From Cytobacillus firmus (GTDB lineage: Bacteria; Bacillota; Bacilli; Bacillales; Cytobacillaceae), in assembly GCF_023715565.1 (NCBI RefSeq), contig NZ_JAMBOJ010000028.1, forward strand, positions 1 through 64,000: a stretch of DNA of 64,000 bases, given 5' to 3'. The notes below the pieces were generated by a model. That model searched no databases. It saw nothing but the letters and a program-made list of their open reading frames with translations, and was not told where the DNA came from. Position numbers and translations under genes: made by a program. Of the stretch, positions 35,641 through 43,445 are shown piece after piece; position 1 is the stretch's first letter, and the number at the start of each line of letters is the position of its first letter.

Positions 35641-36620
35641 TAGCCTGCACCCTTTTTAATGGACTTAATCACCAAGAGATGCAGTTTTTTGGCATCCTTT
35701 AAGATATCTTTCAGTTCATTACGTTCTGATATTGTTAACGTTTTAGGCTGAATGTAATGAGTATCTTCATAAGTATCTGATTCCCTGTATGAGCGAAGTC
35801 TCCATTTTAACAAAACTGCAAAATTCTTTTGATATTTCCAAATTCCCTCATAGCCACTAATTTTCATAATTTTATTCAGCCGGGCAATAGTTGAAGTGTC
35901 CTGGATTCCTTCCTTTAGAGCAAGAATTCTAACAGCATTTACATAAGGAATAAATGCAGAATATTTTAGATCCAACTCCCCTTGATGCCTTCCCTTTTCT
36001 TCAGCCAGAAGCTGCCCAAATGGACCTACTGATTTTTTCAAATGCATGCTGGTCTCTACCATTCTGGTCAGCAGATGAGGGGTTTTTTTGAAATTCCCGT
36101 AAATAATGGATTTCAATTCAGCTATATACTTTTCCTCGCCTGCCAACACTCTGCTGTCATAAAAAATATGGAGATTCCTCATCGTCTGGAGACTCTCCTC
36201 ATTCATCCATGAATGGATTTGTTCTTTCCATTGAGAAAGTGATTTGCACCATAGCGGATTAGAACTCATGACATTTCCTTGGCAATATGGATAGCCCACC
36301 GCCTGTAAACCTTTGGAAATTTCCTTCCCAAGTTCTAAAAAATATGCTTCAGCTTCAGCAGCCCCTGGTTCAAACACCAATCCATGATCCTGGTCACTCA
36401 GAAAGCCCAGCTCCCTTCTTCCTGAACTTCCCATTGTGAACCAGGCAAATTTCCATGAGGATGGCCTTGCAGTTTTGATTCTCTCCTGAGCAATGCGAAC
36501 AACAGATTTCATAATCATGTCGTGAAATTCATTCAAATCGCTGACATTTGAACGGTATGTTAAAATCTTCTCCTCTTTCCACTTTTTTAGGGATTGGTAT
36601 GAATTCAATGATGTTTCCAT
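35640..36620 (-). CDS. DUF294 (GlnD-like) nucleotidyltransferase-domain protein
   Basis: This 326-residue protein has the nucleotidyltransferase signature of the GlnD-like DUF294 family, FTMGSSGRRELGFLSDQDHGLVFE (about 60-85), and a C-terminal DUF294_C helical domain. It lacks the CBS and cNMP-binding domains often fused to DUF294 and the HD/ACT domains of GlnD. It lies between the ammonium transporter gene (34 bases downstream of its stop) and the exonuclease gene. Nucleotide transfer to a protein is inferred from the family; the target is unknown. Confidence 0.78.
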   Translation of the reverse strand: METSLNSYQSLKKWKEEKILTYRSNVSDLNEFHDMIMKSVVRIAQERIKTARPSSWKFAWFTMGSSGRRELGFLSDQDHGLVFEPGAAEAEAYFLELGKEISKGLQAVGYPYCQGNVMSSNPLWCKSLSQWKEQIHSWMNEESLQTMRNLHIFYDSRVLAGEEKYIAELKSIIYGNFKKTPHLLTRMVETSMHLKKSVGPFGQLLAEEKGRHQGELDLKYSAFIPYVNAVRILALKEGIQDTSTIARLNKIMKISGYEGIWKYQKNFAVLLKWRLRSYRESDTYEDTHYIQPKTLTISERNELKDILKDAKKLHLLVIKSIKKGAG

Positions 36621-36654
36621 CCTGGCACTTCCTTTAAGAATGCTCGAGCCTTTC

Positions 36655-37923
36655 TTACGAGCTTAACTTTTTGTTTTCTTCAGCCATGAAAACTTCCGGG
36701 TATCCATAGCTTCCATGTTCACTTAAATCCAATCCCATAATTTCTTCTTCTTCAGTTACTCGAAGTCCTCCCAATACATTCTTGGCAGCTGCCAAAATAA
36801 TAAAGGATGCCGCAAAAGCATAAAGGCCTGATACTGCTACTCCCATGAACTGAACTCCCAGTTGTTCAAAACCTCCCCCATAAAACAATCCGGGTTTTCC
36901 AACTGATGCCAATTCAGGTGTTGCAAAGAAACCAGTGGATAATGTTCCCCACACCCCAGCTGCCCCATGAACAGATAGTGCAAAGATGGGATCATCGATT
37001 TTTCTCTTCTCAAAGAAACGAACACTGTAAAAGACGAGGATTCCTGCTACAAACCCTATGACTACAGCCGCCCATGTATCCACAAATGCACAGGAAGCTG
37101 TAATAGCAACCAGTCCCGCAAGAGCACCATTGAGCATTGTCGGCACATCGGATTTTCCCATTACCACCCATGAAATAATCAATGCAGATACCGCACCTGC
37201 TCCGGCAGCAAGATTTGTGTTAAGAGCTACAAATCCAAAGAACCCATCTTCCACAGACAATGTACTGCCGGCGTTAAACCCAAACCAGCCAACCCACAGG
37301 ATGAGCACACCCAATGCTGTATACACTTGGTTATGGCCATAGATATTGTTAGCGGAACCGTCTTTATTAAATTTTCCAATTCGGGGTTTAAGCAAGATAG
37401 TAGCCGCCAAGGCTGCCATCGCACCTGTTAAGTGTACAACTGTGGAACCGGCAAAGTCCTGCTTGCCATGTTCTGCAAGCCATCCCCCTCCCCAAATCCA
37501 ATGTGCTACGACAGGATAAACAATGGCGGAAAATAATACGGTGAAGATGAGGTAAACGGATAGTTTTGCACGTTCAGCAAATCCGCCAAGTGCAATTGTG
37601 ATAGCTATACCGGCAAATGCCAGCTGAAATACGTAGAATACCGAAGAAGATAAACCCATCCCTTCAAGCTCAGCACCTGAGTAGAAGAAATTTGAAAGCC
37701 CAACCATGATATTTGCATTATCTCCAAATATGAAGCCAAAGCCCATCGCCCAAAACATCAATGATGATAAACCAAAAGTAAAAATAGTTTTTCCTGCAAT
37801 ATGCCCGGCATTTTTCATTCTGGTTGAACCGGCTTCAAGCATAATAAATCCGCCAAGCATAAAAATAACTAAAATAGCTCCCAGCATAACCCACAGACTG
37901 TTCATTAAATATGTGGCGTCCAT
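36655..37923 (-). CDS. amt: Ammonium transporter (AmtB/NrgA family)
   Basis: This 422-residue channel with 11 membrane segments conducts ammonium/ammonia. The pore twin-histidines lie in VVHLTGAMAAL and LSVHGAAGVWG. The ATG at 37921-37923 was chosen because AGGGGGAATT lies just upstream; a 24-codon in-frame extension includes one of the TnrA boxes and is not coding. Unlike B. subtilis nrgAB there is no glnK/nrgB PII gene after it; DUF294 and exonuclease genes follow instead. Two TnrA boxes lie upstream. Confidence 0.92.
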   Translation of the reverse strand: MDATYLMNSLWVMLGAILVIFMLGGFIMLEAGSTRMKNAGHIAGKTIFTFGLSSLMFWAMGFGFIFGDNANIMVGLSNFFYSGAELEGMGLSSSVFYVFQLAFAGIAITIALGGFAERAKLSVYLIFTVLFSAIVYPVVAHWIWGGGWLAEHGKQDFAGSTVVHLTGAMAALAATILLKPRIGKFNKDGSANNIYGHNQVYTALGVLILWVGWFGFNAGSTLSVEDGFFGFVALNTNLAAGAGAVSALIISWVVMGKSDVPTMLNGALAGLVAITASCAFVDTWAAVVIGFVAGILVFYSVRFFEKRKIDDPIFALSVHGAAGVWGTLSTGFFATPELASVGKPGLFYGGGFEQLGVQFMGVAVSGLYAFAASFIILAAAKNVLGGLRVTEEEEIMGLDLSEHGSYGYPEVFMAEENKKLSS

Positions 37924-37974
37924 CTGTAATTCCCCCTGTTTTTTATTTTGATGTAAGATAAATGTTGTTTCGTA

Positions 37975-37991
37975 TGTTATATTATCTAACA
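37975..37991 (-). promoter_or_regulatory. TnrA/GlnR box, proximal to amt
   Basis: TGTTA-N7-TAACA matches the TGTNAN7TNACA consensus at every fixed position. It lies downstream of the -10 box in the leader region. Confidence 0.8.
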
Positions 37992-38009
37992 CCAATTTAT
38001 TTAATCCTT

Positions 38010-38037
38010 ATTTTACTCAGTTTTTGGCAGAAGTCAA
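38010..38037 (-). promoter_or_regulatory. SigA-type promoter of amt
   Basis: On the minus strand TTGACT (38032-38037) and TAAAAT (38010-38015) are 16 bases apart, between the two TnrA boxes. Confidence 0.65.
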
Positions 38038-38065
38038 TCTGTTTTTTGAAAATTTATAATTATTA

Positions 38066-38082
38066 TGTTAGATAATCTAACA
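38066..38082 (-). promoter_or_regulatory. TnrA/GlnR box, distal to amt
   Basis: TGTTA-GATAATC-TAACA is a perfect match to TGTNAN7TNACA, upstream of the amt -35, where TnrA would activate under nitrogen limitation. Confidence 0.85.
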
Positions 38083-38189
38083 TTGTGTTTTTGATTGGCA
38101 ATTTTATTGTTGCATCTGCCTTTACTTAATCGGTTAAGTTAAAAAAGAGCATACTATTTTGCTCAAATAATCGTCGGGAGTGATGTATC

Positions 38190-38381
38190 ATGGCAAGAAA
38201 CAAACTTTTGGTACCCGGTGCAGGAAATGTATTGGATCAAATGAAGCAGGAAATAGCCAATGAGTTTGGAGTTCAGCTTGGTGCTGATACGACCGCACGA
38301 GCAAACGGTTCTGTCGGCGGGGAAATGACAAAGCGCCTTGTCGCAATGGCAGAGCAGCAGCTTAAAAACCAGCAAAACTAA
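38190..38381 (+). CDS. Alpha/beta-type small acid-soluble spore protein
   Basis: This 63-residue DNA-binding protein coats the spore chromosome. Typical parts are the N-terminal [23 protein letters not shown], the GPR protease site region [10 protein letters not shown] and the conserved C-terminal [23 protein letters not shown] precedes the ATG. It is monocistronic, presumably SigG-dependent, and ends at its own terminator. Confidence 0.95.
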   Translation: MARNKLLVPGAGNVLDQMKQEIANEFGVQLGADTTARANGSVGGEMTKRLVAMAEQQLKNQQN

Positions 38382-38401
38382 TAATAATGTTTGCTGGCCT
38401 A

Positions 38402-38428
38402 CCGGTCCTAAATAGGACCGGTCTTCCT
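38402..38428 (+). terminator. Terminator after the SASP gene
   Basis: ACCGGTCC and AGGACCGGT pair around TAAAT/short loop, followed by a T/C-rich tail. Confidence 0.85.
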
Positions 38429-38466
38429 TTCATTTTTCAGTACACTTACCTAACGGAGGCAGACTT

Positions 38467-38592
38467 ATGACCAACAAAAACGACAACCGCGAAAGAAAGA
38501 ACAAGTATCCGAACAATAAAAAACAGGAAGCTGAATTCTCAAGAGACGCAGAAATCAGAAGTGAAATTACTAAAAAAGATCTGCAAAAATAA
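38467..38592 (+). CDS. Small hydrophilic protein (41 aa)
   Basis: This 41-residue Lys/Asn/Glu-rich product starts MTNKNDNRERKNKYPNNKKQ and is probably disordered or helical. ACGGAGG lies eight bases before the ATG and a terminator follows, so it is probably a real small gene; its position just after a SASP gene makes a spore role plausible but unproven. Its last 54 bases overlap the 3' end of ctaA on the other strand. Confidence 0.55.
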   Translation: MTNKNDNRERKNKYPNNKKQEAEFSRDAEIRSEITKKDLQK

Positions 38593-39552
38593 ACTGAAGC
38601 AAAACAAAAAAGGCATGTCACCTGACTGCCTTTTTTGAGTATTGTTATTATCCGTAATAAGGATTACCGCTCTTCCCCCCATCCTCTTGACCCTGCAAGA
38701 ATATGAGGCAAATACTCCAGCCTCACAAACAATTGCAAATAATGCTGTTCCAAAAGCAAGATGCAGAACTGCCCAGGATATTTCAATGTAGCTTATAATT
38801 GTGAGAAAACCTATTATGATTTGACCTAAAACCAGCAGAGAGGCACCCATAAGCCGATTCTGCAATCCAGCCTCCCATCTGTTTTTGAATGAAAGATATG
38901 TAAGAAAAAAAATGTAAAGGGCCAAAACTCCCGCCAAAAGCCTATGTCCAGTCTGGATCATTTCCGAAAAAAATACTGGCATAAAGCCATTTGTACATTC
39001 AAGCCAACTGCAGGCCAATCCGAATGATTCATGCTTAGTATAAGCACCTAGAAATAAAGTAACAAACAGAAGTAACAAAACTGCTTTAATATTGTTTTGC
39101 ACACCCTGTTCTCTTCTTGTTTTAACCCATGGCTGTTCATCAGCACGCCGCCAGATCCAGATTAGTGCAGCAAGGAAAACCATCGCTACCATCAGGTGGA
39201 CAGACACAATTACAGCAGGCAAGTCCAGCCAAACCACAGCCGCCCCCAGTAAAATTTGAATTATTAACAGCAGCATCAATACCTTAGAAGCTTTATCAAG
39301 TTCCCGCACCTGATTTGATTTTTGAATTATAAAGTACAATATAGCCGTCATTACTCCAAGTACTGCTCCAATAGCTCTGTGAGTAAATTCAATTAATGTA
39401 TCTCCTTCCAAAACAGGGATCACCAGCCCATTACATAAAGGCCATTCAGGTCCGCAACCCATCCCTGATTCCGAAGATGCCACATAACCGCCAAACACAA
39501 TTAAAATATAGGTAAGAATAATGGTCGAAAATGCCAGTCGTTTAACCTTCAA
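38539..39552 (-). CDS. ctaA: Heme A synthase (COX15/CtaA family)
   Basis: This 337-residue membrane enzyme oxidises the C8 methyl of heme O to make heme A for cytochrome oxidase. It has eight membrane segments, ESGMGCGPEWPLCNG with the paired-cysteine loop, EFTHRAIGAVLG and QTGHRLLAG heme-ligand histidines, and a second Cys pair (CSWLEC). A TTG start at 39550-39552 follows AAGGAG at eight bases. The last 25-30 residues run beyond the usual family end, through a terminator and into the convergent small gene. No ctaB is adjacent. Confidence 0.88.
   Translation of the reverse strand: MKVKRLAFSTIILTYILIVFGGYVASSESGMGCGPEWPLCNGLVIPVLEGDTLIEFTHRAIGAVLGVMTAILYFIIQKSNQVRELDKASKVLMLLLIIQILLGAAVVWLDLPAVIVSVHLMVAMVFLAALIWIWRRADEQPWVKTRREQGVQNNIKAVLLLLFVTLFLGAYTKHESFGLACSWLECTNGFMPVFFSEMIQTGHRLLAGVLALYIFFLTYLSFKNRWEAGLQNRLMGASLLVLGQIIIGFLTIISYIEISWAVLHLAFGTALFAIVCEAGVFASYSCRVKRMGGRAVILITDNNNTQKRQSGDMPFLFCFSLFLQIFFSNFTSDFCVS
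38608..38636 (+). terminator. Terminator after the 41-aa gene
   Basis: AAAAGGCA and TGCCTTTTTT pair around an 11-base loop. The hairpin lies inside the annotated 3' part of the convergent ctaA frame. Confidence 0.75.
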
Positions 39553-39568
39553 ACTACACACTCCTTAT

Positions 39569-39593
39569 ATTGCAAAATTCTAAATTTTGCAAT
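39569..39593. promoter_or_regulatory. Perfect 25-bp palindrome before ctaA
   Basis: ATTGCAAAATT and AATTTTGCAAT, perfect 11-base arms around CTA, lie just before the ctaA ribosome binding site. It could be an operator or an RNA hairpin near the start. Confidence 0.5.
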
Positions 39594-39620
39594 CGGTTTA
39601 TCAAAACCCCGACAAACTTT

Positions 39621-39638
39621 CGGTGATTTGTATCACAA
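39621..39638 (-). promoter_or_regulatory. Rex-like box upstream of ctaA
   Basis: On the minus strand TTGTGA-TACAAA-TCACCG matches the Rex consensus TTGTGA-N6-TCACAA at 10 of 12 defined positions, about 70 bases before the ctaA start. Rex senses NADH/NAD and controls respiratory genes in Bacillus; its use here is inferred. Confidence 0.4.
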
Positions 39639-39680
39639 TACAAAAATATAGGGAGCGAGCTGCAATTCACACAGTAAAAC

Positions 39681-39705
39681 GCCAGAGCTGTCTCTGGCAC
39701 TGACT
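39681..39705 (-). terminator. Terminator downstream of the racemase pseudogene
   Basis: GCCAGAG and CTCTGGC pair around a four-base loop; on the minus strand TTTT follows. Confidence 0.6.
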
Positions 39706-39753
39706 ATCATTGTTATTTTTTCGAAAAAATACAGGTATAAAGAGTTACATCCT

Positions 39754-40795
39754 CTATTTTACAGCGATTAGGCTCATAGCCAATTCACGGGCCCTGAGGC
39801 AAGAATAAAAAACCGTCGTCCATATTGACTTCAGGTTCAATAATATCTCCTTTCCAGTAATGGGAAGACGGGGCCGTATCACCAGGATGTGTAAAATTGG
39901 ACAGGGAAGTTATAGCTAATTATGTGCACTTCCTATTCCAGCTTCAAGCACTCCGCCGCACCACATCGGAACGTTATGATCTCTTCAAAGGTCGTGAATT
40001 TTTCTTGCCTCGTAAGCCCGCCAACCCGGTCAACTTTCAAGTTTATGATTCTGCAGCTTCTGAGCTCAATGGCCTTTCAGGCATCCTCAAAGGTATGTAT
40101 ACTTTCATCCAGGCAAGTTGGTGTGTTCAAATAACTTTGAAGCTTGGCATGGTAAATACTATCAACATGATCCAAAGGCTGTTCAACCATCCTATTAAGA
40201 TGACTAATATCATTAAGTGTATAGGCGCAATTAGCATCAGACATAAGCTTAATATCAGAAAACTGGGCACGGATGGATTTTAAGATATGCACATCCCAGC
40301 CTGGCTTAATTTTCACTTTAATCCGATGATAGCCCTCATTTACATATCCTTCAATTTGCTTAAACATCTTTATTTTTGACTCTTGAATGCCGACACTAAC
40401 ACCCACTTCTATTTTATCCTTTTCCCCGCCCAAGCTTTTGAGAGCGATATCCCCACTCTCGCATAAAGGTCCAAAACAGAACCCTCCAGTGCTGCTTTAG
40501 CATTAAAATTACCCCTGGTTGGCCTGAATACTTCTGAAACTTCATTAGAATGCCCAATCTCTGATGCAAAAAGGATCGGTATTAAATGATCACTCATTAT
40601 ATGCCAATTAGTTTTAACTGTTTCCTCATTGTATATTGGCTCAATAATGGAAACCGACTCCTCCCAGCCTGATTATCCGCCTTTTGATTTTAGTTCCGCC
40701 AAAACAAATTCCTTATCCTCTGTTCCGACACTTGTTGTAAAAGGATTCAGCAGCTTCATTTTCACGTGCCTTAAAATGATGCTATTAATTTCCAT
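39754..40795 (-). pseudogene. Decayed N-acylamino-acid racemase / o-succinylbenzoate synthase gene
   Basis: Translated pieces in different minus-strand frames align in order with the enolase-superfamily NSAR/OSBS (MenC) proteins: MEINSIILRHVKMKLLNPFTTS (40730-40795), an internal part with NFNAKAALEGSVLDLYA, then GIQESKIKMFKQIEGYVNEGYHRIKVKIKPGWD with the catalytic lysines, SDANCAY (metal Asp) and a C-terminal part with CGGVLEAGIGSAHN, ending in PEVNMDDGFLFLPQGP. Several frameshifts and stops (near 40670, 40420, 40075 and 39800) break it. The intact GNAT gene upstream is its usual partner. Confidence 0.85.
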
Positions 40796-40813
40796 ATTCC
40801 CATTCTCCCGACT

Positions 40814-41620
40814 TCATCTCTTTTCTAAGAGATATAAGTATTGGTTTTCCGCAGTTTCGTCCTTTATAAGATCTGTTACAATCCAGCCTTTGCTGAGATA
40901 ATGAGCAAACGCTTCTTTCGTGCTCTTTCTCCATTTTAGAGCCAATTCAAATTCCCTCTTTTTAATGTCCTGAAAATTTCCTGGGACCGGAATAAGAATC
41001 TTTTCATTTTCATATTCCAAATTCACACCTTCAGGGGTACTCAATCCATCAGCAACCTCAATTTCTATTGCCCTTGGCAGAACTTCAGCAGACAATTGGC
41101 GCACAGGGCTTTCATCTAGAATTCGCCACTCCACCAAAAATCGGTCAGATGGTATGCCGGCATTCATCTGATCTGACATTTCGCCATATGCATTCTCAGT
41201 ATATTGAGTGCATACAGCCCTGAGCTTATGAAGATTGAGATTGGCATTTACAGTTTCTAGAGGGTCGTATGTCCAGGAAATGAGATCATAGCCTTTTTCA
41301 AGAGCGGTCTGTTTTTGAGCATATTTCAGCTTTTCCCCAATTCCCAATGCGCGGTACTCCTGGTGAATCCCCAGGCTGTGGGAGCAAAGATATGCCTTTG
41401 TGCCGTCATAACCGGGAAAACTGTATTGAAATCCGATCAGCTTCTCTCCCACGAACGCACCTAACACAAACCCGCCATTTTTCACCGTCGCCACTGTATG
41501 ATTAACTGGCACAGCTTCTTCTACACTCCATATTCCAGCTTCAAGTTCGTATACAGCTTCAAGATCCTTAACTGTGTGAAGGTTTTTAATGACCAGTGAT
41601 GCTAATGCCTCTTGCTTCAT
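40814..41620 (-). CDS. GNAT-family acetyl/acyltransferase associated with NSAR
   Basis: This 268-residue protein has a GNAT domain (LGAFVGEKLIGFQYSFPGY, then HSLGIHQEYRALGIGEKLKYAQKQTALEKGYDLISWTYDPL, the acyl-CoA-binding loop) and a C-terminal extension. Proteins of this kind lie next to N-succinylamino-acid racemase genes in Geobacillus and Bacillus, where the pair plus a desuccinylase is known to convert D- to L-amino acids. Here the racemase next door is broken. N-succinyltransferase activity is inferred. AAGGAG lies 11 bases before the ATG. Confidence 0.78.
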   Translation of the reverse strand: MKQEALASLVIKNLHTVKDLEAVYELEAGIWSVEEAVPVNHTVATVKNGGFVLGAFVGEKLIGFQYSFPGYDGTKAYLCSHSLGIHQEYRALGIGEKLKYAQKQTALEKGYDLISWTYDPLETVNANLNLHKLRAVCTQYTENAYGEMSDQMNAGIPSDRFLVEWRILDESPVRQLSAEVLPRAIEIEVADGLSTPEGVNLEYENEKILIPVPGNFQDIKKREFELALKWRKSTKEAFAHYLSKGWIVTDLIKDETAENQYLYLLEKR

Positions 41621-41735
41621 TACCTACCCATCTCCTTAAAATCGATAAAATTTAGTTTATTACTATTTTAGTATAAAAGTCTTTTTTTAGGCTGTTCTCG
41701 TAAAAATTGTTGTTTTTTACTTATATATTTTGCCC

Positions 41736-41923
41736 GTTGATTGCAGCACCAGGATGCTCAGCGAATCGCGGGCGGGCGCTGAGCATCCTCGACGCTACGC
41801 GCCTGTGGGGTCTCACCTGTCCCGCTACTCCCGCAGGATGTTGATAAACTTCCTTGAGTAAACACCGCACGAATAAAATGCGATTGCGTTTTCGAGGATC
41901 TCGCACCTTCTGCTACAATCAAC
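41736..41923. repeat. REP-like intergenic repeat, interrupted copy
   Basis: The element is bounded by GTTGATTG (from 41736) and CAATCAAC (to 41923) and contains GC-rich inverted segments (CAGGATGCTCAGCG, GGGTCTCACCTGTCCCGC, CCCGCAGGA, ATCTCGCACC). This matches, from memory, a common interspersed palindromic repeat of Bacillus-type genomes. A stretch of about 70 bases (around 41838-41900) that I take to be an insertion or a variant arm splits the 3' half. It shows no good coding signal. Confidence 0.55.
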
Positions 41924-42117
41924 TCAGTAAATATAATTCAAATAGCAACAAACTTTGCGAAAAGAGCCTTTTTTAATTAAGGCAATCCTTCTTCAAGAAA
42001 ATATTAAAAGATGAATTACTTATTAAACAATAGGAAATTGTATTTTTAATAAAAATAATTAATTTTTATGCAATATAAATACTAAAATAACTATAATTTT
42101 ACTTGTGCAATATAATT
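41924..42117. other. AT-rich intergenic spacer without visible features
   Basis: About 190 very AT-rich bases between the REP-like repeat and the remains of the Rieske-operon terminator. I see no open frame with a ribosome binding site and no hairpin. Confidence 0.5.
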
Positions 42118-42185
42118 GAAAAAACCACTAAAGAGTTGGACTGACCCGCGGTTTTGAGACTTAGAAAAAACACCTATGCTGCCTG

Positions 42186-42990
42186 TCATCTATATTCAAT
42201 AGGGGACAGGTAGTTTAATTTTGCCTGAATGCGTATCTCGGTATAATAACTCATATATTGATTTACGATATTTACTAACTTACAATGAGAAAGAGAAGAT
42301 CTTTTTTGATCTTTGAATCCTTCCGACTTTAGCGAGGAGTGAAAGGATTCGATGACGGCATTATCATGGCAGTTTCCCTTTCGGGACATGCTTGTGATCA
42401 AGCCGTTTTCTTTTGCCATATTCTGAAACGCATAGGAGGTATACACAGCCCCCTGATCCGTATGAATCAAGATTCCTTCAGCTGGTTTTCTTTTTCTAGA
42501 GCTTCCCGAAGGGTGCTTAAAACCAATTGAGTTTCCCGGCTTGTGCTCACCTTAAACGCTACAATTTCATTGTTGTATCAATCCATAATTGTCGACAGAT
42601 AGACCATTGATGGACCATAAGGCAGATATGTAATATCTGTGACCCACTTCTCATTCGGCTTATCTGCTCTAAATTGCCGATTTAATAAGTTTTCAACAAT
42701 AATATTGGTTTCTCCATTTAAGTACTTAGGTCGCTTCACCTTTATCTGGATTGCACTTTGTATTTTTGCATAATTCTTTGGACTGTCTTCCGATTAACTT
42801 CAACCCGATGATTTCGTTTGAGAAGAGCTTTACTTTTCCGGTGACCATAACGAAAATGATTTTCCTCGCAAAGATGTACTATAAGCTTTTCTAATGGACT
42901 CATTATGGTGTGAATATACTTTTTCTTCCACCGATAATACGTAGCTTTTGGTACTTCCAAGGTACCTAAAATATTGATTATAGAATACAC
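42186..42990 (-). pseudogene. IS3-family transposase OrfB, inactivated
   Basis: The rve integrase core is recognisable in pieces: N-terminal HTH_21 part (RKSKALLKRNHRVEVNRKTVQRIMQKYKV), then after a frameshift near 42740 NEKWVTDITYLPYGPSMVYL (first Asp), an in-frame TGA at MDxYNNEIVAF (about 42580), another frameshift near 42490, then IHTDQGAVYTSYAFQ (second Asp) and AVIESFHSSLKSE (Glu). At least three lesions make it non-functional. Confidence 0.88.
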
Positions 42991-43013
42991 AGAAGACAGC
43001 TCCTCTACGACTT

Positions 43014-43337
43014 TTAATACGACTTACGGCTCCAGCTCCTTTCTATCTCTTGGTACTTTTTTAAAATATCCATCTGCATCTCCAATTGTTTATTCTTCCT
43101 TCTTAGTTCATCTACTTCACTTAATTCGTCTGGCCCCTTACCATACGTGTATTGTTTGCCTACGGGCTGAGAAAACCGATGAACCTGACCTTCTCTATGC
43201 CATTTCATCCAAGCTTTGATTTGTGAAACATTTCTAATTCCCAGCTGTTCCATAATTGCCTGATTGCTTAATCCCTTTTGCTTTAACTTAATCGCTTCCC
43301 ACTTTATTTCTTCTGGATAATGAACTCTTGTCCCCAT
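43014..43337 (-). CDS. IS3-family transposase OrfA
   Basis: This 107-residue protein has an HTH (YPEEIKWEAIKLKQKGLSNQAIMEQLGIRNVSQIKAWMKW) and a leucine-zipper-like C-terminus (LRRKNKQLEMQMDILKKY). It binds the IS ends in active elements. The A6G slippery run lies at its 3' end, but OrfB is broken, so no working transposase would result. Confidence 0.88.
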   Translation of the reverse strand: MGTRVHYPEEIKWEAIKLKQKGLSNQAIMEQLGIRNVSQIKAWMKWHREGQVHRFSQPVGKQYTYGKGPDELSEVDELRRKNKQLEMQMDILKKYQEIERSWSRKSY

Positions 43338-43445
43338 AAGAAAAACACCTCCAAAAATCGTATAGATATTAAATACGATTCAGGGGGTGTTTATTCCTTG
43401 TCTCATTTTACTGGGTCACTCTAGAGTGTCTTGAGTGGCTTTTTA

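Larger units (their letters stand above)
42142..43418. mobile_element. IS3-family insertion sequence, degenerate
   Basis: The element of about 1277 bp has inverted ends beginning TGACCC and matching again at TGAGAC (42142-42160 and 43400-43418). It encodes an intact OrfA and a broken OrfB on the minus strand. A slippery AAAAAAG lies near the end of OrfA, as needed for the -1 frameshift of IS3 elements. No clear target duplication can be seen; CCACT..AAGA arms just outside each end belong to the interrupted terminator. Confidence 0.8.
42118..43443 (-). terminator. Rieske-operon terminator split by the IS
   Basis: Just outside the IS, the minus strand reads GCCACTCAAGAC on the upstream side (about 43429-43439) and TCTTTAGTGGTTTTTT on the downstream side (about 42119-42134). 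Joined, CCACT.AAGA pairs with TCTT.AGTGG and is followed by six T's. The IS appears to have inserted in the loop of this hairpin. Only the outer arms, not the whole span, are the terminator. Confidence 0.6.

Noticed and set aside
37924-37995. 24-codon N-terminal extension of the ammonium transporter
   Set aside because: Contains a TnrA box and the ribosome binding site; the family starts at the ATG at 37923.
42124-43438. Extended inverted repeats of the IS (about 45 bp) including the CCACT..AAGA arms
   Set aside because: The arms are better explained as the two halves of a host terminator, since T's follow the downstream half.
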